The notes: generated by a model not told the origin, from the sequence alone. A stretch of DNA of 64,000 bases from Gammaproteobacteria bacterium (GCA_018826295.1 JAHJZX010000034.1:1-64000), one strand, 5' to 3'. Numbered from the stretch's first letter, positions 1-7,419 are shown. Numbers and translations are program-made.

Positions 1-303
1 ACTGTAAGCGATGGCTTCTCCTTTATGACGATTTTCAAGGATCAGCTTGATCAGAAAAATCGAGACCACTACCGCGATTCCGATAAAAAAGTAGCGCTGC
101 CAGCCTCCACCATTCGCAAAAAGACTGAATGCGGCACCGGTGTTCCATAGGTGCACCCAGTTAAAGAACGGGGTCACCGAAACATACTCGCCATAGGCCA
201 TTGATTGCTGCACCAGCCACTTTACAGCCTGATCAGACGCTGCCAGCAGGCCCGATATGGACAATAGGGCATACGGCGAGAGCTTTTTTCCAATAATGAG
301 CAT
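1..303 (-). CDS. lspA: Signal peptidase II (LspA), C-terminus outside window
   Basis: I translated this reading frame by hand because the ORF track omits it. It opens with ATG at 303 on the minus strand and stays open to base 1 (101 codons). The protein starts with a hydrophobic segment, then ASDQAVKW, then the strongly conserved NTGAAFSLF block of lipoprotein signal peptidase, followed by a second membrane segment. The family is an inner-membrane aspartyl protease that cleaves prolipoproteins; the second catalytic Asp motif would lie beyond base 1. Only 3 bases separate it from the stop of the upstream cation-transporter gene, so the two are co-transcribed. An lspA beside a CDF transporter and a MerR regulator is the passenger set described for ISPpu12, so this is probably a mobile accessory copy rather than the housekeeping lspA that usually follows ileS. 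Confidence 0.9.
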   Translation of the reverse strand, partial: MLIIGKKLSPYALLSISGLLAASDQAVKWLVQQSMAYGEYVSVTPFFNWVHLWNTGAAFSLFANGGGWQRYFFIGIAVVVSIFLIKLILENRHKGEAIAYS

Positions 304-306
304 TAT

Positions 307-1203
307 TTAACCCTTCAACGCCAAAATGCGTCTGGCACCGTTAAGTACAATGCCCCCCGCGATGGTGCCGATAATCAGATCCGGATAATTGGAACCGGTC
401 CACGCGACCAGGGCGCCGGCGGTGATGACCCCCAGGTTGATCACCACGTCGTTGGCCGAGAATATCCAGCTTGCCTTCATGTGCGCCCCGCCTTCCCGAT
501 GTTTGGATATGAGCAGCAGACAACTGGTATTGGCAATCAATGCGACGAATGCGATAGCCATCATCACCAGCGATTCAGGCTCACTACCGAATACAAAGCG
601 TCTCACCACCTCTACGAGCACGCCCACAGCCAAGATCAGTTGCAGTACACCAGCAAGATGCGCGGCACGTACCTGCATTTTCACGCTATGTCCAACCGCA
701 TAAAGGGCAAGCCCGTACACCGCCGCATCGGCAAAATTGTCCAGGGATTCTCCAATCAGGCCGGTGGACTGGGCGATCAGACCGGCAGTCATTTCCACCA
801 CGAACAGAAGTGCATTGATGCCGAGCAACCAGCGCAGGGTCCCGGATTCTTGCTTAGCAGAAGCTGCCGAAAACTCGGCGGCCTTGATGGTCTCCGGATT
901 TGCAGCGACGGTTTCCTGAAGCGAGGCGCCTAGCCCCAAGGTCTTCAGTTTCGAGGTGACGGGCTCGACCTCGCCGTCATGCACGACCTTCAGCCGGCGG
1001 TTCGACAAGTCGAAGGACAGCGCCCGAATCTCCTCAAAGCCGTTCAGGGCTAGGCGAATCATTCGTTCTTCTGATGGACAGTCCATCTTCGGCACGGCAT
1101 AAACACTGACCCATCTCCCTGGCGCCTCGGAGGAGGCCTGTATATCGGTATCCGCTGCGGACGTTGCATCACCGCCACAGGCGCCACCACAGGATTTGCT
1201 CAT
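307..1203 (-). CDS. CDF-type heavy-metal cation transporter with N-terminal HMA-like domain
   Basis: Residues 1-20 are Cys/Gly-rich (KSCGGACGG). Residues about 30-95 resemble a heavy-metal-associated fold with VPKMDCPSEE where a CxxC motif is often found. From about residue 125 there are roughly five to six membrane spans typical of cation diffusion facilitators, with the metal-site pattern LIGESLDNFADA in an early helix and FSANDVVINLG in a later one. Its expected role is proton-coupled efflux of divalent metals (Cd, Zn, Pb or Co) from the cytoplasm. The ORF track starts at 1224, but ATG 1203 has GGAGT six bases upstream and is preferred (298 aa). It is divergent from the MerR regulator and followed at once by lspA. 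Metal specificity cannot be read from sequence alone. Confidence 0.85.
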   Translation of the reverse strand: MSKSCGGACGGDATSAADTDIQASSEAPGRWVSVYAVPKMDCPSEERMIRLALNGFEEIRALSFDLSNRRLKVVHDGEVEPVTSKLKTLGLGASLQETVAANPETIKAAEFSAASAKQESGTLRWLLGINALLFVVEMTAGLIAQSTGLIGESLDNFADAAVYGLALYAVGHSVKMQVRAAHLAGVLQLILAVGVLVEVVRRFVFGSEPESLVMMAIAFVALIANTSCLLLISKHREGGAHMKASWIFSANDVVINLGVITAGALVAWTGSNYPDLIIGTIAGGIVLNGARRILALKG

Positions 1204-1236
1204 GATACGACTCCACTTGAACAATGTTGTGGTACC

Positions 1237-1267
1237 ATTTAAAACTATAAAGCTACTATAAGGTCAA
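1237..1267 (-). promoter_or_regulatory. MerR-type promoter/operator for the transporter-lspA operon
   Basis: On the minus strand a -35 TTGACC (1267-1262) and a -10 TTAAAT (1242-1237) are separated by 19 bases. This long spacer is the hallmark of promoters activated by MerR-family regulators. The spacer holds an imperfect dyad, ACCTTATAG-TAG-CTTTATAGT. The site lies between the divergent merR-like and transporter genes. Confidence 0.75.
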
Positions 1268-1298
1268 TAGAGTAAAGAATCCGTTGGGGAGGAGGCTG

Positions 1299-1706
1299 AT
1301 GCGCATTGGTCAGTTGGCGCAGTTGGTAGGGGTCGAAACACAGACGATCCGCTTCTATGAACAGCAGGGCTTGTTGCCGCCGCCTGATCGGCAGGACAAC
1401 GGTTACCGTGTCTATACCGAGAAGCATGGTGAGGGGCTGGCCTTCATCCGTCGCTGCAGAATCCTAGGCCTGTCACTGGCTGAGATTCACGAACTACAGA
1501 GCTATCAGGACGACCCTCATCAGCCTTGTACCGCCGTCAACGCCTTGCTCGATGATCACATCTCTCATGTGCGGTCGCAGATAACCGCTCTGCAAGCGCT
1601 TGAGAAACAACTCGTTTCACTGAGAGCGAGTTGCAACGATGACCGGGAAGTTGAGGCGTGTGGGGTTCTTGCTGGAATTAGCGAAGGAAACATGCACCAG
1701 CAGTAG
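1299..1706 (+). CDS. MerR-family heavy-metal-responsive regulator (CadR/PbrR type)
   Basis: This is a 135-residue MerR-family activator. The N-terminal winged helix-turn-helix reads IGQLAQLVGVETQTIRFYEQ, followed by the family's QGLLPPP and NGYRVY. A long dimerisation helix follows, and the C-terminal part holds Cys residues (PCTAVN, SCNDD, ACGVL) placed as in CadR/PbrR-type metal sensors. The track begins at a TTG at 1284, but ATG 1299 directly follows a GGGAGGAGG ribosome-binding site and gives a normal MerR N-terminus. It should bind the 19-bp-spacer promoter just upstream and activate the divergent transporter-lspA operon when metal is bound. It matches the regulator of the ISPpu12 passenger set. 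Cd, Pb or Zn are all possible inducers. Confidence 0.87.
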   Translation: MRIGQLAQLVGVETQTIRFYEQQGLLPPPDRQDNGYRVYTEKHGEGLAFIRRCRILGLSLAEIHELQSYQDDPHQPCTAVNALLDDHISHVRSQITALQALEKQLVSLRASCNDDREVEACGVLAGISEGNMHQQ

Positions 1707-1765
1707 GTGAAGCATCAACCAGATAATCCGATGAGATGCCGGTCTGTCTCACTCTCATGCAAAGG

Positions 1766-1793
1766 TAAGATCAACCATTTAATCCGCTTACCC
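1766..1793. mobile_element. Right terminal repeat of an ISPpu12-like (ISL3-family) element
   Basis: Read on the minus strand the sequence begins GGGTAAGCGGATTAAATGG and continues TTGATCTTA. It lies 60 bases past the merR stop and just before AT-rich sequence that belongs to a different, truncated gene. A diverged copy (ATCAACCA..AATCCG) sits inside at 1714-1734. The gene order lspA-transporter-merR matches the ISPpu12 passenger genes; the transposase and left end would lie left of base 1. The exact element name is recalled family knowledge, not checked. Confidence 0.6.
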
Positions 1794-1794
1794 A

Positions 1795-2123
1795 ATATTT
1801 ATAATCAATTTCCCACTAATGCAAAAAGCTGGGGAGCTGCAAGGAAAGCACTAAATTTGTTCTTAAGAGATGTTACATATAACAAGGACCTTTGCGAATA
1901 CTACGATCTTTCGCGAATTAGAAAATGGCTTGAAATACCGCTTGATAGCCATGTAGCTAATGCATTGAAAAAGGAGCCAGAGGGTGTGAATTTGCCTAAA
2001 TGGTGCACTATTAAAAGACTTACCCCCGAGATAAGCAGAGAGTTTCAAACTGTTGCAACACGAGTAGCTCAACGAAAACGAATAGCGCGTGTTGATTTAG
2101 ATATTTATTATTGGCTCCCTTGA
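1795..2123 (+). pseudogene. 3' fragment of a hypothetical gene interrupted by the IS element
   Basis: The track ORF (1707-2123) begins with a GTG inside the mobile element, which is unlikely to be a natural start. From about base 1795 the frame encodes a coherent, globular C-terminal piece of roughly 108 residues containing AKSWGAARKALNLFLRD, WLEIPLDS and LPKW..IKRLTPEIS. This resembles a small uncharacterised family I have seen in accessory regions; I cannot assign a function. The fragment is markedly AT-rich compared with the chromosome to the right, as are the recombinases next to it. The natural reading is that the element inserted into this gene and removed or displaced its 5' part. Expression of the fragment as a separate protein is possible but not supported by a visible ribosome-binding site. 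Confidence 0.6.
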
Positions 2124-2150
2124 TAAAGGTTTTATCCCCCTGAAAATTCA

Positions 2151-3425
2151 CTAAACAAACTTACGTTTCTCATAATTTTCAGCAAACCAAGCATAACTCC
2201 TAATATTTGACTCCTTGGCTTTCTTACTGATTTCACGGCGCTTCAACGAGTCAGGCTCTTTTTGCTCATACATCACGCCACTAAATTCCTGCCGGAACAT
2301 CGTCGGCAAAAGGTGGCTGTAAGTTCTGTCAATCATCTCTATACTCGTGCCGCACTGTTTAGCCAGTGCTGCGTAATCCGCTTTGCTTTTTAGGTTCCAA
2401 GTAATGTAAGAATGGCGAAGTGAGTACAGGGTACGCTCACCATATGGGCTTTGCCTTAGGTTCAGCTTTTCCAGAACATAGGTGAATTTCTTGCTGAGAC
2501 TTTTAGCACTAGAGCCGTCAGCAAGCACGAATACCAAGTCATCTGCTTTTCGGTCTGGAAAGCGTTCTACTAACTGCTCTAGGTTAGCCACAAAATCGCT
2601 TCGTACCACAACTTGCCGAGTACCGGTATATAAAGTAGTTTTGCCTTTACGAACGGCTACGGTGATTTCTGGTACACCATCTGCCAATCTAAAGCTGATA
2701 TCGCGCCACTGTACGTGTTCAATCTCTGTGCCTGGCCTCATACCCGTTGCCAGCGCAAAGTCGATGTAGTCTTCCATCAGCTCAAGAAGCATTTTGCTTT
2801 TCTTGTTTTTAGTCCGTTGCATCTCGTCAGTAATAAAGTCAGAGATTTTGCGATACTCTTCCCATGTGAAAGCGGCACGACGTTCTTGCCGTTTGCCGTC
2901 AGTTTCAAAAGCTGGAATATGGTATTTGGTGATTTGGCCTTTTCTTAATGCCTTGTCGTAAATTTTACTGAGTGCAGCATTGTGGCTTTGTAAAGTAGAT
3001 TTTGATGGTTGCCGGCCAAACTTCACTTCGCGCCAACGATGGAAGTTGTCCATATCAGACTGCGTGATTTGGTCTATGCGCTGGTCTTTGAAAAATGGGA
3101 TATGGTAGTTCAGCAGAATGCCTTTGTAGATTGAGTTATTCTTCTTTGAAACGCCTTTATCAATCAACGCCTCAAGATCAGCAATGACCTCATTCGCAAG
3201 TGCGGTAAACGGTTGAGCACCAGCCGCAATACCAAGTTTTATCTCTGCTCGACGCTTGTACATTGCATCAATTGCTACAACTTTCGCTTTTTCTAACTCG
3301 GTCTCGCCGGTCGAAAAGGTAACGTGCTTTTTATCGACTTTAAAGCGGGCGTACCAGCGCTTTGAATTGGTCTGAGTATAAAGGTATAACCCCTCCATTA
3401 CTGCAACTCGTTCCTGATACGCCAA
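2151..3425 (-). CDS. Tyrosine recombinase / integrase, second of a tandem pair
   Basis: A 424-residue site-specific recombinase. The N-terminal 90 residues form the arm-binding type region (RWYARFKVDKKHVTFSTG), a SAM-like core-binding domain spans about 90-180, and the catalytic domain runs from about 190 to 385. Catalytic signatures seen are TGMRPGTE (Arg I), the beta-hairpin Lys in RKGKTTLYTGTR, SLRHSYITW (Arg II) and the nucleophile region DRTYSHLLP. The usual HxxR His is Tyr (LYSLRH) and the late His/Trp lies in QCGTS, a variant shared with its neighbour and found in other island integrases. The start is TTG 3425, preceded by AGGAGG five bases upstream. It is only 12 bases from the upstream paralogue, so both come from one transcript starting beside the att site. 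Confidence 0.9.
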   Translation of the reverse strand: MAYQERVAVMEGLYLYTQTNSKRWYARFKVDKKHVTFSTGETELEKAKVVAIDAMYKRRAEIKLGIAAGAQPFTALANEVIADLEALIDKGVSKKNNSIYKGILLNYHIPFFKDQRIDQITQSDMDNFHRWREVKFGRQPSKSTLQSHNAALSKIYDKALRKGQITKYHIPAFETDGKRQERRAAFTWEEYRKISDFITDEMQRTKNKKSKMLLELMEDYIDFALATGMRPGTEIEHVQWRDISFRLADGVPEITVAVRKGKTTLYTGTRQVVVRSDFVANLEQLVERFPDRKADDLVFVLADGSSAKSLSKKFTYVLEKLNLRQSPYGERTLYSLRHSYITWNLKSKADYAALAKQCGTSIEMIDRTYSHLLPTMFRQEFSGVMYEQKEPDSLKRREISKKAKESNIRSYAWFAENYEKRKFV

Positions 3426-3437
3426 CGCTGCCTCCTG

Positions 3438-4715
3438 CTAGATATAGCCTCGATGCTTATAGTTGTATGCCCATTCGTCCATGCGTTGCCGTAACTGCTC
3501 ATCGTAAGTTACGTCTTCAAACTGCCGAACGACTCTCTCTTTGGTTTCCAGCTCAATCCCGGACAATTGCCGACCGAACATTCTCGGGATGACGTGGCTA
3601 TAATGTTGCTCAATCATTTGAATGCCAGTGCCACACTGCCGCGCTAACACATCAATACTGACGTTTTGTGCTGCCAGTTCCCACGTAATGTAGCTGTGCC
3701 TTAGCGAATATAAACTTCTTTGCCCATATTGTGAATTCTTCAACTCAATCAATTCTAAAGCATTATCGAAATGTCTGTTCATTTCCTTAGAGGTTGAGCC
3801 ATCAGAGAGACGGAACAGCTGCTCAGTACCAACTCGATCAGGGAAACGGTCTGATAGTCGGTTCAGCACTTTGACTATTGCTGCTTTACACACGATCTCG
3901 CGGGTGCCGGTATATTTTGTCGTCTTGCCCTTCCTCACAGTGACATAAAACCGTATCTGCGAGTCATCCCGTTCAGGGTGTAAATCAGCCCATGTTAGAT
4001 TATCCATTTCTGAGCCAGGCCGCATGCCAGTCAGAATAGCAAAATCCATGTAGTCTATAAGTAACTCGCGGAGTTGGCGGGTTTTCTCCCGTCTGCCTTC
4101 CTTGGCCATCTGTACTACTTGTTCTCTTACTCGCGCATATTCATCTACCGTGAATGCGGCACGCCTTGAACCACTAGCGCCTTTGTTTTCCAGAGTCGGT
4201 ACTTGAGATATCAGCATGTACTTACGTTTGACCGCAAAATCGAATACCATTTGCATTGCTGAGTTGTGGTTTTGGATCGTGGATTTAGCCGGTATCCTGC
4301 CTAACTCTTTGACACGCCACACGTCAAAATCGTCAAGTTGATCTGCATCGATACGCGTAATGTGGGTGTCACCAAAGAAAGGGATATGGTATTTATTGAG
4401 TGCACCAATATAGTCATCATAGATGACTTTTCCGGTGCCTGTTGCCATTGCTACTCTCATTTGGTGGATGACTTTTTCGGCAATATACGAGAAGCGCTTA
4501 GATTCGATTACAAAATTATTCGTCTCAAAGCGGATCTCATATTCGATTAGGAGGCGGTGAGCTTTTGCGATTGCCTCTGGTAAGTCACGGGTTTTGGTAG
4601 AACGGGACAGGTAGACGTTTTTGATTTTTAACCGAGCAATCCAGTTGTAACAGTTAGATTGCTTGTGGATTTGAAGGTTAGGTGTAAGCTGGTGTTTTTC
4701 AAGGATTTTTGCCAT
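3438..4715 (-). CDS. Tyrosine recombinase / integrase, first of a tandem pair
   Basis: A 425-residue recombinase paralogous to the gene downstream. It has the same length and the same domain order, with shared blocks such as PAKSTIQNHNSAM, RRAAFT, TGMRPGSE, RKGKTTKYTGTREIV, LYSLRHSYITW and QCGTGIQMIE followed by HYSH, which holds the catalytic Tyr. ATG 4715 has AGGAG seven bases upstream. The gene starts about 108 bases from a tRNA-Leu 3' fragment and reads away from it into the island, the standard layout for an integrase next to its own attachment site. It presumably catalyses integration and excision at leuX. Whether the second copy acts with it, replaces it or serves another site is not visible. 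Its AT-rich codon use matches the rest of the island. Confidence 0.92.
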   Translation of the reverse strand: MAKILEKHQLTPNLQIHKQSNCYNWIARLKIKNVYLSRSTKTRDLPEAIAKAHRLLIEYEIRFETNNFVIESKRFSYIAEKVIHQMRVAMATGTGKVIYDDYIGALNKYHIPFFGDTHITRIDADQLDDFDVWRVKELGRIPAKSTIQNHNSAMQMVFDFAVKRKYMLISQVPTLENKGASGSRRAAFTVDEYARVREQVVQMAKEGRREKTRQLRELLIDYMDFAILTGMRPGSEMDNLTWADLHPERDDSQIRFYVTVRKGKTTKYTGTREIVCKAAIVKVLNRLSDRFPDRVGTEQLFRLSDGSTSKEMNRHFDNALELIELKNSQYGQRSLYSLRHSYITWELAAQNVSIDVLARQCGTGIQMIEQHYSHVIPRMFGRQLSGIELETKERVVRQFEDVTYDEQLRQRMDEWAYNYKHRGYI

Positions 4716-4822
4716 AACTAGACTCCTGAAATCGAAACACCTTTTGTGAAGTTTTCATAAAGGTGGAGGATTTTCTCTGTTAAGCTATTGAATTAATAGC
4801 ATCAAGAGTCTACAAGTGTTTC

Positions 4823-4878
4823 ATTCAAAATCCGCCGGGGGAAACTCCGTGTCGGTTCGAGTCCGACCCTAGGCACCA
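4823..4878 (+). repeat. attR: 3' fragment of a tRNA-Leu(CAA) gene (leuX-type)
   Basis: The sequence runs from the anticodon loop (ATTCAAAATCCGC, anticodon CAA) through a long variable arm (CGGGGGAAACTCCGTG), a perfect T-arm (GTCGGTTCGAGTCCGAC) and the acceptor end CCTAGGCACCA. The 5' half of the tRNA is absent: the bases before the loop do not pair with TCCGC. This is the remnant left when an element recombines inside the anticodon loop. The intact tRNA gene should lie at the far, left end of the island. Confidence 0.88.
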
Positions 4879-5007
4879 ATACTGTTTAATTATTCATTAA
4901 AACCAACGTTTTATAATTACTTTTCAAATATTTCTTTGGTTGTTATTCTGTTTTTAATTCAATTTCATTTCTGTAAAACAGGTAACTCTTTTAAAAAACA
5001 CTTAACC

Positions 5008-5058
5008 TTGATTATACTGTTTATGTGTTCTCTATACGCATATTGTGCGCATATTGTG
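5008..5058 (+). promoter_or_regulatory. parD promoter and 11-bp direct-repeat operator
   Basis: A possible -35 TTGATT (5008-5013) lies 17-19 bases before TCTATAC. It is followed by two perfect tandem copies of CGCATATTGTG (5037-5047 and 5048-5058), ending about 20 bases before the ATG. Tandem repeats at this place fit autoregulation by the ribbon-helix-helix ParD. The -35/-10 choice is less certain than the repeat. Confidence 0.55.
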
Positions 5059-5077
5059 TTACTAGATGAGGTGAAAT

Positions 5078-5332
5078 ATGAATATTACCTTAGGTGCGAA
5101 ATTTGAAAAACGGATCAATGAAAAGGTAGCTTCGGGGCTCTATACCTCTGCCAGCGAAGTTATCCGGGATGGTTTGAGATTGCTGTTTGAAAAAGACCTC
5201 GTTAAGCATCAGCAGCTTGAAGTGTTAAGGCAAGAAGTATCGCGCGGAGTTGGGCAATTAACAGCAGGTGAAGCATCCAGTAAGAATGTTTTAGACATTT
5301 TTACTGAAGTGGAGCAGAGCATTAATGGCTGA
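5078..5332 (+). CDS. parD: ParD-type antitoxin (type II toxin-antitoxin)
   Basis: An 84-residue protein of usual ParD size. The N-terminal ribbon-helix-helix is recognisable (ITLGAKFEKRINEKVASG, then SASEVIRDGLRLL), and a charged, flexible C-terminus would wrap the toxin. It should bind its own promoter repeats and neutralise a ParE gyrase toxin. The ATG follows GAGGTG. Its stop overlaps the parE start by 8 bases, the usual translational coupling. The toxin reading frame is broken by an amber codon, so this antitoxin is probably orphaned, although it could still act against related ParE toxins elsewhere. It lies just outside the tRNA attachment site, so it belongs to the flanking chromosome or to an older element. 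Confidence 0.88.
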   Translation: MNITLGAKFEKRINEKVASGLYTSASEVIRDGLRLLFEKDLVKHQQLEVLRQEVSRGVGQLTAGEASSKNVLDIFTEVEQSING

Positions 5333-5627
5333 GTACCGGCTTTCACCGCTCGCTGAGATTGATGTCCGGGAAATTGCTTTAACGACTATATCTAATTAGG
5401 GCGCCAAGCAAGCCAGAGCCTATTTAGAGAAACTGCACAATACGTTACTGATTCTGGCGAATAGCCCCAATTTAGGACGGAATAGAGATGAAATTGCTCC
5501 CGGGATTAAGAGTTTTCCATCTGGCAAGCATATCGTTTTCTATTTATTTGCAGAACAGCGCATTGAAGTGGCCAGAGTATTGCACAAACGTATGGATCCG
5601 AGCTCACACTTTGATGAACTGACGTAG
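5325..5627 (+). pseudogene. parE: parE toxin gene with in-frame amber codon
   Basis: Starting at ATG 5325 the frame reads MAEYRLSPLAEIDVREIAL, reaches TAG at 5397-5399 (codon 25), then continues open as GAKQARAYLEKL, SPNLGR and a C-terminus typical of ParE (IEVARVLHKRMDP) to a stop at 5625-5627. The full frame is 100 residues, the normal ParE length. Family members commonly have Trp just before the Gly at this position (WGxxQA), so a TGG-to-TAG change is the simplest origin. No other frameshift is seen, so the loss looks recent. ParE toxins poison DNA gyrase; loss of the toxin with the antitoxin retained is a common decay route. Suppression or a sequencing error remains possible. Confidence 0.87.
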
Positions 5628-5875
5628 TTTTCATCTGAATGGAAAAAGCGGTGTATTAGCTCAGAAGTAGCGCTTACCAAAACGAAAAATTCCTTTATCG
5701 AAAATCACTAAAATTTTGCCAGACGTTTGTCGATCTTTTTATTCCTCATCCGACTAGTTACCGTAAGGTCATCACTGCTATCTTTACTGCTGCATTAGCA
5801 GGCTGTGGCCAAACGTTAAGCTGACGGTCTTGCTGATCAATCAGGACTGAAAACGCCAACTTAAGGAGAAAAGAG

Positions 5876-6271
5876 ATGAAGTTTAACCCGGTAGTGCACT
5901 TTGAAATTTATGTAGACAATATGCAGCGCGCCAAAGCGTTTTATCAAGCGGTATTCGATGTAAAGCTTGAACACATGCCATCACCGACGCCGGAGGTTGA
6001 GATGGAGATGTGGTTCTTCCCGATGGATAAAGAAAACGGTATGAGTTACTACGGTGCCGGTGGTAGCCTGGTAAAAATGGCCGGTTTTACGCCGGGTGGT
6101 GGTGGCACTGTGGTGTATTTTGGCTGCGAGGATTGTGCGGTGCAGGCTGAGCGCGCAGTCGCCAATGGCGGCAGTATACAGCAAGCGAAAATGTCGATTG
6201 GCGAGCATGGTTTTTGCGCCCTGGTGCGAGACTCTGAGGGCAATGTAATTGGCCTGCATTCGATGAACTGA
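5876..6271 (+). CDS. VOC (glyoxalase/bleomycin-resistance) superfamily protein
   Basis: A 131-residue protein with the paired beta-alpha-beta-beta-beta modules of the vicinal oxygen chelate fold. It begins VVHFEIYVDNMQRAKAFYQ, where the His and a later Glu are typical metal ligands, and has the second module TVVYFGCEDCAVQAERA ending EGNVIGLHSMN. It closely resembles PhnB/YycE-like small VOC proteins whose substrates are unknown. The ATG has a strong AAGGAG site. It stands alone between the broken parE and the sugar-isomerase gene, so context does not identify a substrate. It could be a metal-dependent lyase or dioxygenase, or a binding protein. Confidence 0.85.
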   Translation: MKFNPVVHFEIYVDNMQRAKAFYQAVFDVKLEHMPSPTPEVEMEMWFFPMDKENGMSYYGAGGSLVKMAGFTPGGGGTVVYFGCEDCAVQAERAVANGGSIQQAKMSIGEHGFCALVRDSEGNVIGLHSMN

Positions 6272-6349
6272 CTACAGTGCTTGCTTGGCTATTGCACCTG
6301 AAGCCAGGCGGTGCAACTATGCTTATTTAACTTGTCAGCAGGGGATAAG

Positions 6350-7240
6350 GTGAAAAAGCGCATTCCACCGCAAGGCGCACAGCCGCTGTCTGGTCCCGGT
6401 GTTGATAACCGGCGCCGTGATTTACTGAAATTGCTGGCGGGCAGCAGCTTGATATTAGGCCCGCTGCTTGGCGCCAAACTGGCTTTTGCCGCTGGCGGTA
6501 TTAAACCGGGTATACAGCTCTATACAGTACGGCAGTTAATGCAACAAGACGTAGCCGGCACTTTGCGGCTATTAGCCGGTTTAGGTTATCAGGACGTGGA
6601 ATTTGCCGGCTTGTTCGAACACTCAGCCACTGCAGTGGCGGCCTGGCTGGCTGAATATGGCTTATCTGCTCCGGCTGGGCATGTGATGTTACAGCCGATG
6701 CTGGCAGACACCAATCGGGTGTTAGATGAAGCCCTGGCGCTCGGGCATCGTTATCTGGTTATGCCGTATTTATTCGAACATGAACGTAATGACGGCTTAC
6801 GCAGTTACCAGTTACTGGCAGAGCAACTAAATCGTTTGGGCGAGCGTTGCCAGGCCGTCGGATTGCAGCTGGCGTACCATAACCATGATTTTGAATTTGC
6901 CACTATTGATAACACTACGCCTTATCAGATATTGCTGACGCAAACCGATGCAACATTAGTAAAAATGGAAATAGATTTGTATTGGGCCGCGAAAATGCAG
7001 GTAGATGTGGCGGCGCTTTTTAACCGGTTTCCCGGGCGCTTTCCGCTGTGGCACATTAAAGATATGGCCGCTGATGGCAATTTTGCCGATCTTGCTACTG
7101 GCACGATAGATTTTACTACAGTGGTAAAGCTAGCAGGCGTCGCGGGCTTACAACATGCCTTTGTTGAACGCGACACTAGCGATAATTTAGATTTAACCCT
7201 GCAGCAGGGCATCCGCGGCTTTAAACAAATCTTTGCTTAG
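6350..7240 (+). CDS. Tat-exported sugar phosphate isomerase/epimerase-like TIM-barrel protein
   Basis: The protein carries a twin-arginine leader (NRRRDLLKLLAGSS followed by a hydrophobic stretch and LAFA), then a xylose-isomerase-like TIM barrel: KPGIQLYTVRQLM, GYQDVEFAGLF, YHNHDFEF, KMEIDLYWAAKM, WHIKDMA and HAFVERD. The His, Glu and Asp residues are in the positions used for metal binding in this superfamily. I prefer GTG 6350, which sits behind AGGGGATAAG, over the track start at 6311 (296 versus 309 aa). It is predicted to act folded in the periplasm on a sugar or inositol-like substrate; the substrate is unknown. No transporter or dehydrogenase neighbours are present to guide a guess. 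Confidence 0.83.
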   Translation: MKKRIPPQGAQPLSGPGVDNRRRDLLKLLAGSSLILGPLLGAKLAFAAGGIKPGIQLYTVRQLMQQDVAGTLRLLAGLGYQDVEFAGLFEHSATAVAAWLAEYGLSAPAGHVMLQPMLADTNRVLDEALALGHRYLVMPYLFEHERNDGLRSYQLLAEQLNRLGERCQAVGLQLAYHNHDFEFATIDNTTPYQILLTQTDATLVKMEIDLYWAAKMQVDVAALFNRFPGRFPLWHIKDMAADGNFADLATGTIDFTTVVKLAGVAGLQHAFVERDTSDNLDLTLQQGIRGFKQIFA

Positions 7241-7362
7241 CTACCGTCTCAGTGACAAGGCGTTGGACCTTGTTGTCTATTAATTATGACTAATGCTCAT
7301 CAGTTAATGAAATAATATCATTTTTATTCATGATGTCCCGGGTGTATAAATAACGCATGGCT

Positions 7363-7386
7363 TTAAGTCTAGACGTCTAGATGCAT
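7363..7386 (+). promoter_or_regulatory. MetJ operator: three adjacent met boxes
   Basis: Three contiguous 8-bp units, TTAAGTCT-AGACGTCT-AGATGCAT, lie 34-57 bases before mesX. The central unit is the exact met-box consensus AGACGTCT, and the outer two each match at 5 of 8 positions. MetJ binds such tandem boxes with S-adenosylmethionine to repress methionine genes, which agrees with the operon's function. Confidence 0.85.
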
Positions 7387-7419
7387 GTATCGGCGGATTA
7401 GCAAAGGGGATAGCACAGC

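Larger units (their letters stand above)
4716..5077. other. Intergenic: island boundary plus parD promoter region
   Basis: This 362-base gap holds the integrase promoter side, then the tRNA-Leu(CAA) 3' fragment (attR), about 120 bases of AT-rich sequence with no ORF I can support, and finally the parD control region with its 11-bp direct repeats. Confidence 0.7.

Noticed and set aside
1707-1794. 5' part of the track ORF 1707-2123 as coding sequence
   Set aside because: It lies inside the mobile element's end, includes the terminal-repeat-like sequence and has no ribosome-binding site; only the part after about 1795 looks protein-like.
2151-4715. Inactive recombinases because of the HxxR His to Tyr change
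   Set aside because: Both paralogues and other island integrases as I recall them share the YSLRH form, so it is a family variant rather than a lesion.
4823-4878. Functional tRNA-Leu gene
   Set aside because: The 5' half (acceptor, D-arm and 5' anticodon stem) is missing, so it is an attachment-site remnant, not a tRNA gene.
7241-7362. SAM or cobalamin riboswitch before mesX
   Set aside because: No recognisable conserved riboswitch core is seen; the met boxes explain the regulation. A short hairpin near 7255-7273 is too weak to call.
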